Below are positions 16,720 through 25,980 of a stretch of 64,000 nucleotides of DNA, one piece after another (position 1 is the stretch's first letter; every line of letters starts with the position of its first letter). Below the pieces are notes generated by a model. The model worked only from the letters and a program-made list of their open reading frames with translations, had not been told where the DNA came from and searched no databases. The position numbers and the translations under genes were made by a program. The stretch is from Moheibacter stercoris (GTDB lineage Bacteria; Bacteroidota; Bacteroidia; Flavobacteriales; Weeksellaceae), in NCBI RefSeq assembly GCF_040545805.1, contig NZ_JBEPMO010000008.1, positions 1 through 64,000 on the forward strand, in the 5' to 3' direction.

Positions 16720-19197
16720 TTGAAAAAAATCCTTTCTATAATCATATTCCTTCTATTTATTCTACTTCATTCCCAAGTGAAACGAATGGATTTGCATTCA
16801 AATTGGAAATTTACCGAATCCAAAAAATCAGATTGGAAATCTGCATCGGTTCCGGGAAATATCCATACCGATTTATTTGACAACCAAATCATTCCGCATC
16901 CGTTCGAAGGCGATAATGAAAAAGATTTGCAATGGATTTCCGAAAAGAATTGGACGTATCAAACAGAATTCGAATTAACCAAAGAACAACTCAACAATGA
17001 AAACATCGATTTGGTTTTTGAAGGGTTGGACACTTATGCAAAAATCTATTTGAATAACCAATTAATTCTGGATACGCAAAATGCTTTTCGCACCTACAAA
17101 TCAGATGTGAAAAAACGGTTAAAAAAGAAAAATACTCTACGAATTGAATTCACGAATCCGAATTCAATCGAAGAAATCAAAGCCCAGAAAAATCCCTACA
17201 AACTTCCCGAAGGCAACCGAATTTTCACCCGAAAAGCCCAATTTCAATACGGTTGGGATTGGGGTCCAAAATACAATACAATGGGCATTTGGCGTAATGT
17301 TTATTTGGAGTTTTGGAATGATGCAAGATATGATAATGTTTTTCTTAAACAATTGGATTTAACCGAAGAAAAAGCAAATCTTGAAGTCGAAATAGAATTA
17401 ATTAATCCTAAAAATAATTTACATAGTATTCATATTTATGTCAATAATGAGGTTGTATATTTTGGTCGAACGTCTGGAAATAAGATTATTGCTCCATTTG
17501 AGATAAAAAATCCGAAACTTTGGTGGCCACATAATCTTGGACAACCTTATTTGTATGATATTAAAATTGAACTTAGAGATTCACAAGGATTTATATTAGA
17601 TGAGCAAGTCATTCGAAAAGGCCTTCGAACCATTGAACTCGTAACCGAAAAAGATGAAATCGGGGAGAGTTTTTATTTCAATGTAAATGGTGTTCCGGTC
17701 TATATGAAAGGAGCGAATTATATTCCCCAAAATAGTTTTCAAAATTGGGTCACACAAGACCATTACGACAAGCTCTTAAACGATGCGAAAGCAGCCAATA
17801 TGAATATGCTTCGGGTTTGGGGCGGCGGAATTTACGAAGACAATTATTTCTACGAAAAATGCGATGAACTAGGCATTTTGGTTTGGCAAGATTTTATGTT
17901 TGCCTGCGCAATGTATCCGGGCGATGAAGAATTCATCGAAAATGTCCAACAAGAAGCTATTGACAATGTCAAACGTTTGCGAAATCATACGTCCATCGCG
18001 CTATGGTGTGGAAATAATGAAAGCAATGAAGGTTGGCACCGTTGGGGTTGGCAAGATGGACGATCGGACAAAGAAAAACAGGATATTTGGCGCGATTACC
18101 AAAAATTATTCAATGAAATTTTACCCAATACAGTAAAAGAATACACCCAAACGCCGTATTGGGAATCCTCTCCGAAATTTGGTCGGGGCGATGCGCGTTA
18201 TGTTTCGGAAGGTGATGCCCACGATTGGTGGATTTGGCACGATGGCCATCCGTTTGAAAATTTAGAAACCAAACGACCTCGTTTTATGAGTGAATTTGGG
18301 TTTCAAGGTTTTCCATCTACTGAATTGATTCACGAAATGTTTGGTAAAGATTCCATTGATTTTAGTTCCTCTAAATTCAAAAACCATCAAAAACACCGCT
18401 CCGGATTTGAAACCATCCAAACTTATATGGAGCGTTATTTTCCTGTTCCAAATGATCCGTTGGATTATGCGTACGTAAGTCAATTGGTTCAGGCATACGG
18501 AATCGGGAAGGGGATTGAAGCCCAAAGACGAAACAAACCCAATACAATGGGAAGTTTGTATTGGCAATTGAACGACGTTTGGCCCGCGGTTTCTTGGTCG
18601 AGTATAGATTGTAAAGGGAATTGGAAAGCAATGCATTATCAGGCGAAGGAAAGTTTTAATGAAATTTTGGTTTCATTTGAACGAAAAGTTAATTTGGTAG
18701 ATGTGTTCATCGTCAATGATTCTTTGTCTAAGCAATTTGGAAAATTGAAAATTACATTGGCTGATTTTGATGGGAATATTTTAGATCAAATTGAAAAAGA
18801 AATCGAAGTTGACGGAAATTCATCCACTATTGTACATACATTGGATATCTCTGATCATCTAAACCGAAAAGACGAAATCTATCTTCATTCAGAATTTAAA
18901 TCTTATGAAAATGTCTTTTATTTTGTTTCTCCAAAAGAAATGAAATTAAAAGAATCACCTATTAAAACCTCCTTATTTGATACTGCAGACGGAAGTGGTT
19001 ATATAATTTACTTATCGTCCAATTCTTTGCAAAAATTTGTGGAAGTCAAGTTGAATGCTGAAGGAAAATTCAGTTCGAACTATTTTGATATACTCCCGCA
19101 TAAAAGCTATTTTCTATTTTTTAGATCAAAAGAACTTTGGCCAAATGGAGAAAAATTGATTTTTAAAACGTTAAATAGTTTGAACTCCCAAAAATAA
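16720..19197 (+). CDS. Beta-mannosidase, glycoside hydrolase family 2
   Basis: An 825-residue exo-glycosidase (EC 3.2.1.25 type) that removes beta-mannose from the non-reducing ends of mannan or glycoprotein oligosaccharides. It has a signal peptide (MKKILSIIIFLLFILLHSQ), so it is probably periplasmic. An N-terminal sugar-binding domain (WKFTESKKSDWKSASVPGNIHTDL) is followed by an Ig-like domain and a TIM barrel. The acid/base is E434 in WCGNNESNEGW and the nucleophile E525 in RFMSEFGFQG. The start is TTG. There are no polysaccharide-utilisation (SusCD) neighbours, so it is not part of an obvious PUL. The gene follows the repeat-rich spacer and precedes a toxin-antitoxin pair. Confidence 0.94.
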   Translation: MKKILSIIIFLLFILLHSQVKRMDLHSNWKFTESKKSDWKSASVPGNIHTDLFDNQIIPHPFEGDNEKDLQWISEKNWTYQTEFELTKEQLNNENIDLVFEGLDTYAKIYLNNQLILDTQNAFRTYKSDVKKRLKKKNTLRIEFTNPNSIEEIKAQKNPYKLPEGNRIFTRKAQFQYGWDWGPKYNTMGIWRNVYLEFWNDARYDNVFLKQLDLTEEKANLEVEIELINPKNNLHSIHIYVNNEVVYFGRTSGNKIIAPFEIKNPKLWWPHNLGQPYLYDIKIELRDSQGFILDEQVIRKGLRTIELVTEKDEIGESFYFNVNGVPVYMKGANYIPQNSFQNWVTQDHYDKLLNDAKAANMNMLRVWGGGIYEDNYFYEKCDELGILVWQDFMFACAMYPGDEEFIENVQQEAIDNVKRLRNHTSIALWCGNNESNEGWHRWGWQDGRSDKEKQDIWRDYQKLFNEILPNTVKEYTQTPYWESSPKFGRGDARYVSEGDAHDWWIWHDGHPFENLETKRPRFMSEFGFQGFPSTELIHEMFGKDSIDFSSSKFKNHQKHRSGFETIQTYMERYFPVPNDPLDYAYVSQLVQAYGIGKGIEAQRRNKPNTMGSLYWQLNDVWPAVSWSSIDCKGNWKAMHYQAKESFNEILVSFERKVNLVDVFIVNDSLSKQFGKLKITLADFDGNILDQIEKEIEVDGNSSTIVHTLDISDHLNRKDEIYLHSEFKSYENVFYFVSPKEMKLKESPIKTSLFDTADGSGYIIYLSSNSLQKFVEVKLNAEGKFSSNYFDILPHKSYFLFFRSKELWPNGEKLIFKTLNSLNSQK

Positions 19198-19239
19198 TGT
19201 GTAAATTTGAACTATTAAAAGTTTAAAATCATACTAAAA

Positions 19240-19710
19240 ATGGCGACAACACCCTACAAAAACAAGGACATTAAGCAATTCGTTGAAGATATGCCTACGA
19301 CGTATTTTGTAGGCAATGCCGCTGTACCTTTGGCAGAAATGACTTCCATTCAAAAAATGCATATTGTCAAATCAGGTATTTCCAAAAAGTATTTAGAAAT
19401 ATTTAAAAAATCTACCTCATTGGATTATGACAGTTTAGCAGAAGCACTTTCTGTGACGCGTTCTACTTTAATCAACAAAAAAGGAAATGAAAAATTCAGT
19501 GACCAAATCAGTGAAAAAATCATTGCTTTGGCAGATTTGTACTCATTTGGTTATGAAGTTTTTGAAAATCAGGAAAAATTCAACAAATGGATGACTACGT
19601 CCAACCAAGCTTTGGGTGGGGTTGCTCCACTTGAAATCATAGACAATATTTACGGGAGAGAAGAAGTCCGCAACCTTATTGGTCGTATCGCTTATGGTGT
19701 TTATTCCTAG
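19240..19710 (+). CDS. Xre/MbcA/ParS-type antitoxin of a RES toxin
   Basis: A 156-residue protein. The N-terminal half carries a degenerate helix-turn-helix (LDYDSLAEALSVTRSTLINK, about residues 66-85). The C-terminal half carries the DUF2384 toxin-binding domain (ADLYSFGYEVFENQEKFNKWM, NQALGGVAPLEII, GREEVRNLIGRIAYGVYS). It sits three bases before the RES-domain gene, which is the standard antitoxin-first order. Such antitoxins bind the toxin and repress the operon. Confidence 0.9.
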   Translation: MATTPYKNKDIKQFVEDMPTTYFVGNAAVPLAEMTSIQKMHIVKSGISKKYLEIFKKSTSLDYDSLAEALSVTRSTLINKKGNEKFSDQISEKIIALADLYSFGYEVFENQEKFNKWMTTSNQALGGVAPLEIIDNIYGREEVRNLIGRIAYGVYS

Positions 19711-19713
19711 TCT

Positions 19714-20166
19714 ATGTTGGTATATCGAATTTCCAAAACGCAATATGCTGATGATTTGAATGGTACAGGAGCCAAATTATTTGGTGGCCGCTGGAACCAT
19801 ATCGATACGCCTTGTATTTATACTTCTCAAAGTATTGCCTTGGCAGTATTGGAATTTTCGGTGAATGTAAACATTGAATTTATTCCCAGAGCTTTGAGCA
19901 TCATTACGTTCGAAATAGACGATCGATTGATCAAAGAAATAAAACTTAAAAAACTTCCTGGAGATTGGAAAGAAGTTCCAGCACCCTTTTCAACCAAAGA
20001 TTTGGGAACCAAACATTTGAAAAATGGTGCGCCCATTCTGAAGATTCCGTCAACGGTCATCCCTATGGAATTTAATTATCTCATCAATCCCTTTTTTGAT
20101 AAAGCTCATTTCAAGATTCTGAAAATTGAAGATTTCATCTATGATTTAAGAATTAAAAATGTCTAA
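19714..20166 (+). CDS. RES-domain toxin (NAD+ degrading)
   Basis: A 150-residue RES-family protein. RES toxins deplete cellular NAD+ by phosphorolysis or glycohydrolysis and arrest growth. Visible conserved features are R5 in VYRIS, GGRWN (24-28), the Y36-T-S segment, E47 in AVLEFS and S113 in KIPSTV. The R/Y/E/S set seen in active family members appears intact. The length is typical. It follows its antitoxin by three bases. Confidence 0.9.
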   Translation: MLVYRISKTQYADDLNGTGAKLFGGRWNHIDTPCIYTSQSIALAVLEFSVNVNIEFIPRALSIITFEIDDRLIKEIKLKKLPGDWKEVPAPFSTKDLGTKHLKNGAPILKIPSTVIPMEFNYLINPFFDKAHFKILKIEDFIYDLRIKNV

Positions 20167-20187
20167 TGGACATGCTTAGGCCCCTAT

Positions 20188-20209
20188 AACATGAAATAAA
20201 TCATGTTTT
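20188..20209 (+). terminator. Weak intrinsic terminator after the RES/Xre pair
   Basis: AACATGA and TCATGTT form a seven-base stem around AATAAA, followed by a short T-rich tail. Confidence 0.45.
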
Positions 20210-20267
20210 CTTATGAGTTTGTTAAAATTTTGTTTACTTTTAATGTGGGCAATTTTAACATTAACAC

Positions 20268-23200
20268 ATGAGAAAAAACTACATTCTTAAGTCAGCAATC
20301 TTTGCATCGCTGTCTTTAGGTTGCACGATTAATTTCGCGCAAACCACTCAGGAAAAACAACGAATTGTTGCTGAAAACAACGTTGGAACTTTAAATCTCT
20401 TACAACAAGAATTTGAAAATCGATTTCTTCAAAATCAAGTGAAAGTAGATAATTATGTGGTACGAATGAATGTTCCAAAATCGTACAGCACACAGGATGG
20501 AACTTTATTTGAAATACAACGAATCGAATCAGACGGGACTCCAATCTACTATCAAACCTATAATATAGCAGCGGCTCGATCCACTAGAACCAATCACCTT
20601 CATTCCGGTGGAAGTTTAGGATTGAATTTAATGGGAACTAATATGACCGCGCATGTTTGGGATGGAGGACACGCTCGTGTTTCTCATCAAGAATATGATG
20701 GTGCTGGAGGAACCAATCGTGTAACTTTAATGGATACGGCTTCAGAAGGAGGAACTAAGCTGAATTTTCATGCGGCACACGTAACAGGAACCATTATGGC
20801 ATCTGGAGTTGTAGCCAATGCAAAAGGGATGGCTCCGCACGCAAAAGTCAACGGATATATGTGGAACAATGATGTTTCGGAAGCTACATCTGCTGCATCT
20901 AACGGTATGATTATTTCCAATCACTCGTATGGATATCAGTCCATCAATCCTAATACAGGTGCAATGACATTGCCATCTTATTATCCGGGTGCTTATATTA
21001 CTGATTCGCGTTCGTGGGATCAAATTATGTACAATGCTCCTTATTATTTAATGGTGGTTGCGGCAGGTAATGATGGCCAATATCCGATTACCAACAGTCC
21101 ATTGGACGGAATGACTGGATACGATAAATTAACAGGTCATGCTACTGCAAAAAATAATTTGGTTGTGGCCAATGCCAATGATGCTAATATCGACAACAAT
21201 GGGAATTTAATTTCGGTTTCGATTGCATCTTCAAGTAGTCAAGGACCAACAGATGATTATCGAATCAAACCAGATATTGCCGGAAATGGTGTAGGTGTTT
21301 ATTCGACTTATCAAAACGCTGACAATGCATATGCATCAATTACTGGAACATCCATGGCTTCACCAAACGTTGCTGGATCCTTGCTATTGCTTCAAGAACA
21401 TGCAAGAAACACCACCGGAAATTTGTATAGAGCGGCAACCATAAAAGGTTTAGCACTACATACAGCTGATGATTCTGGAACCACAGGACCAGATGCTGTT
21501 TTTGGATGGGGATTGTTGAATGCTAAAAGAGCTGCAGAAACCATTACAGGAAATGGCAGTACTTCTATCATCCAAGAATCCACATTAAGCCCAGGACAAA
21601 CGGTGACTTTACAAGTAAACAGCAATGGAACTTCGCCTTTGATGGCTTCCATTTCTTGGACAGACCCAGCGGGAACAACTACGACTGCTTTGAACAATAC
21701 AACACCTCGTTTGGTAAACGATTTGGACATCCGAGTTACACAAGGATCTACGACTCATATGCCTTGGAGATTAACTGGTGTAACTACCAACGGAAAAGGA
21801 GACAACATCCGCGATCCATTTGAACGAGTGGATGTAGCAGGCGCTTCTGGAACATACACAATCACCATTACGCATAAAGGTACCTTAACCAATGGATCTC
21901 AAAACTACTCCTTGATTGTTACAGGTATTTCTGCGGCTCCGGTAGAATGTACTGCAACTGTTCCAACTCAATTGGCAACTTCCAATGTAACTGCTAATGC
22001 TGCAACCGTTTCTTGGTCAGCAGTTGCAGGTGCTACTTACGATTTGCAATACAAATTAGCAAGCGCGTCTACTTGGACAACAGTAGCTGTTTCTGGAAAT
22101 ACACACAATTTATCTGGATTGGCTGCCAATACTAGTTATAATGTTCAAGTTCGAAGCAAATGTCCTTCAGGAAGTAATTCTGCTTATTCTTCTCCAATTA
22201 ATTTCACTACGACAGAAGTTCAAATGAATTATTGTACTTCTCAAGGAAATGATTTCTCAGATGAATACATAAGTAGAGTTCAATTGAATACCATTAACAA
22301 TGCTTCAGGAGCTTCTGGATATTCTAATTTTACCAATATCAGCACAAACTTGACCAAAAATCAAGCTTATACCATTACCATTACGCCAACCTGGACAGGT
22401 AGTACGTATTCAGAAGGATTTGCAGTTTGGATTGATTACAATAATAACGGAACATTTGACTCCAATGAGTTGGTGTATTCAAGAGCTGCATCAACAGCAT
22501 CACCTGCGAGCGGAACCTTTACTGTACCTACTTCAGCTACAGAAGGAGCTACTAGAATGAGAGTTTCCATGAAATACAATGGAATCCCAACGGCATGTGA
22601 AACATTCTCATATGGAGAAGTGGAAGATTATACTGTTGTAATTGGGGGATCAGTTGCAGATACACAGGCGCCTTCTGCACCATTAAATCTTGCAGCAAGT
22701 AATGTTACATCTACTTCTTTGACATTGAGTTGGAATGCTTCAACCGATAATGTAGGAGTAACTGGATACGATGTTTACAGCAATAATACCATGATTGGAA
22801 CTGTTACATCAACTTCGGCAAACATTACGGGATTAATAGCTTCTTCAACTTATAGCTTCTTTGTGAAAGCAAAAGATGCGGCAGGAAATCAATCAGCAAA
22901 TAGTAATACAGTTACCGTAACAACTCCAGCACCGCCTAGTGCAAACTATTGTACTTCCAAAGGAAATAGTGTGGCAGATGAATTCATCAACAGAGTTCAA
23001 CTGAATACCATCAATAATACTTCTGGTGCAAATGGTGGATATGGAAATTTCACTCATTTGACCACCAATTTAACGAAAGGTACAAGTTATACTATCACCA
23101 TTACTCCAGGTTGGACAGGTACTCGCTACAATGAAGGTTACGCTGTATGGATTGACTACAACCAAAATGGAACTTTTGAATCCAATGAACGCGTATATTC

Positions 23201-23636
23201 AAGATCAGCAACCAATGCAACATCTGTTTCTGGAAGCTTCACAGTACCGACTTCAGCTTTAAATGGTACAACTAGAATGAGGGTTTCGATGAAATACAAC
23301 GCAATTCCAACTGCTTGTGAAACATTCTCATATGGCGAAGTGGAAGATTACACGATTGTAATTGGTAGTGGAACAAATAGTTCTTATGCAATTCCTGACG
23401 AATTTGCTGATGCTTTTGCTAAAATTTATCCGAATCCAGTAATAGATGTTTTGAACATTGACACAAATGCAGAAATCAAATCGATTAAGATTTTGGATTT
23501 GGCTGGTAAAGAACAATTTAATGTAAATACAGTTCATCAAAATAAATTGAATGTTTCTCATTTAACAGCTGGAATCTATATTCTGGTAATGGAAACGAAT
23601 CAAGGGCGTATTATGGAAAAATTCATCAAACGATAA
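20268..23636 (+). CDS. Secreted subtilisin-like serine peptidase (S8) with FnIII, GEVEDY and T9SS sorting domains
   Basis: An 1122-residue protein: signal peptide (residues 1-24); S8 domain with triad D132 (VWDGG), H171 (HAAHVTG) and S362 (GTSMASPN); a jelly-roll P-like domain (about 430-550); and FnIII domain 1 (about 563-645). GEVEDY domain 1 (begins YCTSQGND, ends FSYGEVEDY) follows, then FnIII domain 2 (about 800-885) and GEVEDY domain 2 (begins YCTSKGNS). It ends in a type A sorting domain (IYPNPVIDVLNI to IMEKFIKR). The two GEVEDY modules are close internal duplicates. It is probably exported by T9SS and used for extracellular proteolysis. It stands alone between terminators. Confidence 0.93.
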   Translation: MRKNYILKSAIFASLSLGCTINFAQTTQEKQRIVAENNVGTLNLLQQEFENRFLQNQVKVDNYVVRMNVPKSYSTQDGTLFEIQRIESDGTPIYYQTYNIAAARSTRTNHLHSGGSLGLNLMGTNMTAHVWDGGHARVSHQEYDGAGGTNRVTLMDTASEGGTKLNFHAAHVTGTIMASGVVANAKGMAPHAKVNGYMWNNDVSEATSAASNGMIISNHSYGYQSINPNTGAMTLPSYYPGAYITDSRSWDQIMYNAPYYLMVVAAGNDGQYPITNSPLDGMTGYDKLTGHATAKNNLVVANANDANIDNNGNLISVSIASSSSQGPTDDYRIKPDIAGNGVGVYSTYQNADNAYASITGTSMASPNVAGSLLLLQEHARNTTGNLYRAATIKGLALHTADDSGTTGPDAVFGWGLLNAKRAAETITGNGSTSIIQESTLSPGQTVTLQVNSNGTSPLMASISWTDPAGTTTTALNNTTPRLVNDLDIRVTQGSTTHMPWRLTGVTTNGKGDNIRDPFERVDVAGASGTYTITITHKGTLTNGSQNYSLIVTGISAAPVECTATVPTQLATSNVTANAATVSWSAVAGATYDLQYKLASASTWTTVAVSGNTHNLSGLAANTSYNVQVRSKCPSGSNSAYSSPINFTTTEVQMNYCTSQGNDFSDEYISRVQLNTINNASGASGYSNFTNISTNLTKNQAYTITITPTWTGSTYSEGFAVWIDYNNNGTFDSNELVYSRAASTASPASGTFTVPTSATEGATRMRVSMKYNGIPTACETFSYGEVEDYTVVIGGSVADTQAPSAPLNLAASNVTSTSLTLSWNASTDNVGVTGYDVYSNNTMIGTVTSTSANITGLIASSTYSFFVKAKDAAGNQSANSNTVTVTTPAPPSANYCTSKGNSVADEFINRVQLNTINNTSGANGGYGNFTHLTTNLTKGTSYTITITPGWTGTRYNEGYAVWIDYNQNGTFESNERVYSRSATNATSVSGSFTVPTSALNGTTRMRVSMKYNAIPTACETFSYGEVEDYTIVIGSGTNSSYAIPDEFADAFAKIYPNPVIDVLNIDTNAEIKSIKILDLAGKEQFNVNTVHQNKLNVSHLTAGIYILVMETNQGRIMEKFIKR

Positions 23637-23653
23637 GTTAACCTTAATCCAAT

Positions 23654-23684
23654 AAAAAAAGTGGGAGTAATTCCCACTTTTTTT
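23654..23684. terminator. Bidirectional intrinsic terminator between the subtilase and rlmN
   Basis: AAAAAAAGTGGGA and TCCCACTTTTTTT form a long stem with T-runs on both strands. It serves the two convergent genes. Confidence 0.88.
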
Positions 23685-23709
23685 ATTTCTATCAATTTAA
23701 AAACTTTTT

Positions 23710-24762
23710 TTATTCGGCCTCCGTTGACTTATTGGCCAATTGACCACAAGCTGCGTCAATATCGCCACCACGACTTTTGCGTACCATAACCGTAATTCCA
23801 GCTTTTTCCAATTCTCGCACATAACGTTCTTCTGCCTCAATACTTCTATGGTCAAATTTCCCTTCGCCAATTGGATTGTATTGAATTAGATTCACTTTAC
23901 TTGGAACTTGTCGGCAGTATTTAATCAAAGCTTTGATATCTTCATCACCATCATTAATCCCTTTCCAAACACAATATTCAAAGGTAATAACCGATCCTGT
24001 TGCTTTATACCAATATTGAAGAGCTTCCATAATTTCAGTTAAAGGAAACTTATCCGAAAAAGGCATAATGTCATTTCGTTTGTGTTCGATTGCGGTATGT
24101 AAAGATAACGCCAACTTTACACGTAAATTTTCATCGGCCAGCATGTTAATCATTTTCGGAATCCCTGAAGTTGAAACAGTAATCCTTCGAGGTGACATTC
24201 CCAAACCTTCTGGAGTGGTTATTTTGCGAATTGCATCTACGACATTTTTGTAGTTCATCATCGGTTCGCCCATTCCCATAAAAACAATGTTGGACAAAGG
24301 ACGATCAAAATACAATTTGCTTTGACGATCGATTAAGGCTACTTGGTCGACAATTTCGGCTACGTCCAAATTTCGCATACGTTTCAATTTGGCAGTTGCA
24401 CAAAATTCGCAATTAAGAGAACATCCAACCTGAGAAGAAACACAAGCTGTGGTTCTTGTTTCGGTTGGAATTAAAACAGATTCGACCATCAAACCATCGT
24501 GTAATTTTACACCGTTTTTGATGGTTCCATCGTTGGATTTTTGTAGTAAATCGACGTTGGCATTTTGAATGCTAAAGATTTGATTCAATTCGTCACGTAA
24601 TTTTTTGGACAAATTGGTCATATCCTCAAATGTATGGGCATTTTTCTTCCAGAGCCATTCATAAATTTGTTTGGCTCTGAAAGATTTTTCCCCAATCGAA
24701 GTTAATTCTGATTCAATTTCTTGAAGACTTAACTTTCTGATATCTTTTTTGATTTGACTCAT
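23710..24762 (-). CDS. rlmN: Dual-specificity rRNA/tRNA adenine-C2 methyltransferase RlmN
   Basis: A 350-residue radical-SAM enzyme that methylates A2503 of 23S rRNA and A37 of some tRNAs. Cluster cysteines are C114, C118 and C121 (GCSLNCEFCA). The two catalytic cysteines are C107 (ACVSSQVG) and C339 (IDAACGQL). GMGEPMMNY and the SLHTA segment are also present. Length is normal. It follows queA by 30 bases on the same strand, so the two tRNA/rRNA modification genes are probably one operon. Confidence 0.96.
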   Translation of the reverse strand: MSQIKKDIRKLSLQEIESELTSIGEKSFRAKQIYEWLWKKNAHTFEDMTNLSKKLRDELNQIFSIQNANVDLLQKSNDGTIKNGVKLHDGLMVESVLIPTETRTTACVSSQVGCSLNCEFCATAKLKRMRNLDVAEIVDQVALIDRQSKLYFDRPLSNIVFMGMGEPMMNYKNVVDAIRKITTPEGLGMSPRRITVSTSGIPKMINMLADENLRVKLALSLHTAIEHKRNDIMPFSDKFPLTEIMEALQYWYKATGSVITFEYCVWKGINDGDEDIKALIKYCRQVPSKVNLIQYNPIGEGKFDHRSIEAEERYVRELEKAGITVMVRKSRGGDIDAACGQLANKSTEAE

Positions 24763-24792
24763 ATTTTGCGAAACTCGAGTTTCGAATTTCGA

Positions 24793-25848
24793 TTAAATAA
24801 TTAGCATAGCGTCACCGTACGAATAGAATTTGTATCCTTCTTTCACGGCTTCTTTGTAAGCTTTCATCAACAAATCATGACCAGCAAAAGCGCTCACCAT
24901 CATAATTAAGGTTGATTTCGGCGTATGGAAGTTTGTAATCATACAATTTGCCACACCAAAATCATACGGTGGGTGAATGAATTTATTGGTCCATCCGTTA
25001 TATGGATTCAAATGATTGTTAGCAGAAACAGAGCTTTCAATCGCACGCATGGATGTTGTACCAATAGCGCAAACGCGTTTTTTGGCATCAATCGCTGCAT
25101 TGACAATTTTTGCAGTTTCCTCTGGAATGATCACTTGTTCAGATTCCATTTTATGTTTGGATAAGTCTTCTACTTCAACTGGAGCAAAAGTTCCCAATCC
25201 TACGTGTAAAGTTAACTCTGCAAATTCAATTCCTTTGATTTCCAAACGTTTCAATAAATGTTTCGAAAAGTGCAAACCAGCTGTAGGAGCTGCAACTGCA
25301 CCTTCATGTTTTGCATAAATTGTTTGGTAACGTTCTGCATCTTCTGGTTCTACTTCGCGTTTGATGTATTTTGGCAGTGGAGTTTCTCCTAAATCTTCCA
25401 AAGCTTGACGGAACTCTTCGTATGATCCATCAAATAAGAAACGTAACGTTCTTCCGCGAGAAGTCGTATTGTCCACAACCTCTGCTACCAAACTATCATC
25501 GTCTCCAAAGAATAATTTATTTCCAATTCTAATTTTTCTTGCTGGATCAACCAAAACATCCCATAAACGAGTTTCTGCGTCCAATTCACGAAGTAAAAAA
25601 ACTTCAATTTTAGCTCCCGTTTTTTCCTTATTACCCATTAAACGAGCAGGAAATACTTTGGTATTGTTCATAATCATCACATCACCTTCATCGAAATAAT
25701 CAATTAAATCTTTGAATTGCTTATGCTCGATTGTTTGATTTTTTCTATCTAGAACCATTAGTCTTGCCTCATCTCTTTGTTCAGATGGGTGTTCAGCCAA
25801 TAATTCTTCCGGTAACTTAAAGTTAAAATCGGAAGTTTTCATTTTCAT
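24793..25848 (-). CDS. queA: tRNA preQ1(34) S-adenosylmethionine ribosyltransferase-isomerase QueA
   Basis: A 351-residue enzyme that transfers the ribosyl part of SAM to 7-aminomethyl-7-deazaguanine in tRNA, a late step of queuosine synthesis. Conserved stretches are FKLPEELLAEHPSEQRDEARLMVLDR at the N-terminus, NNTKVFPAR, GAVAAPTAGLHFS, LHVGLGTFAPVEVEDL and TNFHTPKSTL. The open frame extends upstream to 25965, but I choose ATG 25848 (MKMKTSDFNF). It gives the family's usual length and lies just after a TATATTTG promoter box at 25872-25865, which would otherwise fall inside the gene. Confidence 0.95.
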   Translation of the reverse strand: MKMKTSDFNFKLPEELLAEHPSEQRDEARLMVLDRKNQTIEHKQFKDLIDYFDEGDVMIMNNTKVFPARLMGNKEKTGAKIEVFLLRELDAETRLWDVLVDPARKIRIGNKLFFGDDDSLVAEVVDNTTSRGRTLRFLFDGSYEEFRQALEDLGETPLPKYIKREVEPEDAERYQTIYAKHEGAVAAPTAGLHFSKHLLKRLEIKGIEFAELTLHVGLGTFAPVEVEDLSKHKMESEQVIIPEETAKIVNAAIDAKKRVCAIGTTSMRAIESSVSANNHLNPYNGWTNKFIHPPYDFGVANCMITNFHTPKSTLIMMVSAFAGHDLLMKAYKEAVKEGYKFYSYGDAMLII

Positions 25849-25864
25849 ATCGCAAAATTTTGTG

Positions 25865-25872
25865 CAAATATA
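25865..25872 (-). promoter_or_regulatory. -7 box (TATATTTG) of the queA-rlmN operon
   Basis: The minus strand reads TATATTTG, matching TAnnTTTG, 16 bases before ATG 25848. TTG trinucleotides occur upstream at spacings of 15 and 21, neither optimal. Confidence 0.5.
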
Positions 25873-25930
25873 CGATGTGCCATACCCCAAAGTCAAGTAA
25901 AACTTGTATTTTAATGAATTTAAGGATTTC

Positions 25931-25957
25931 TTGAGACTAATTATTTGTTTATTTTTG
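25931..25957 (+). promoter_or_regulatory. Promoter of the TlpA-like lipoprotein gene
   Basis: TTG at 25931-25933, a 16-base spacer and TATTTTTG at 25950-25957. The -7 box ends 23 bases before ATG 25981, supporting that start. Confidence 0.55.
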
Positions 25958-25980
25958 TAAGTCAAAACACAATTACTTCT

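Noticed and set aside
16545..16745. 66-codon minus-strand frame before the beta-mannosidase
   Set aside because: It overlaps the beta-mannosidase start, is AT-biased, and has no start context or conserved motif.
16720..20166. A polysaccharide utilisation locus around the beta-mannosidase
   Set aside because: No SusC/SusD pair, other glycosidase or sugar regulator is adjacent; the neighbours are a repeat spacer and a toxin-antitoxin pair.
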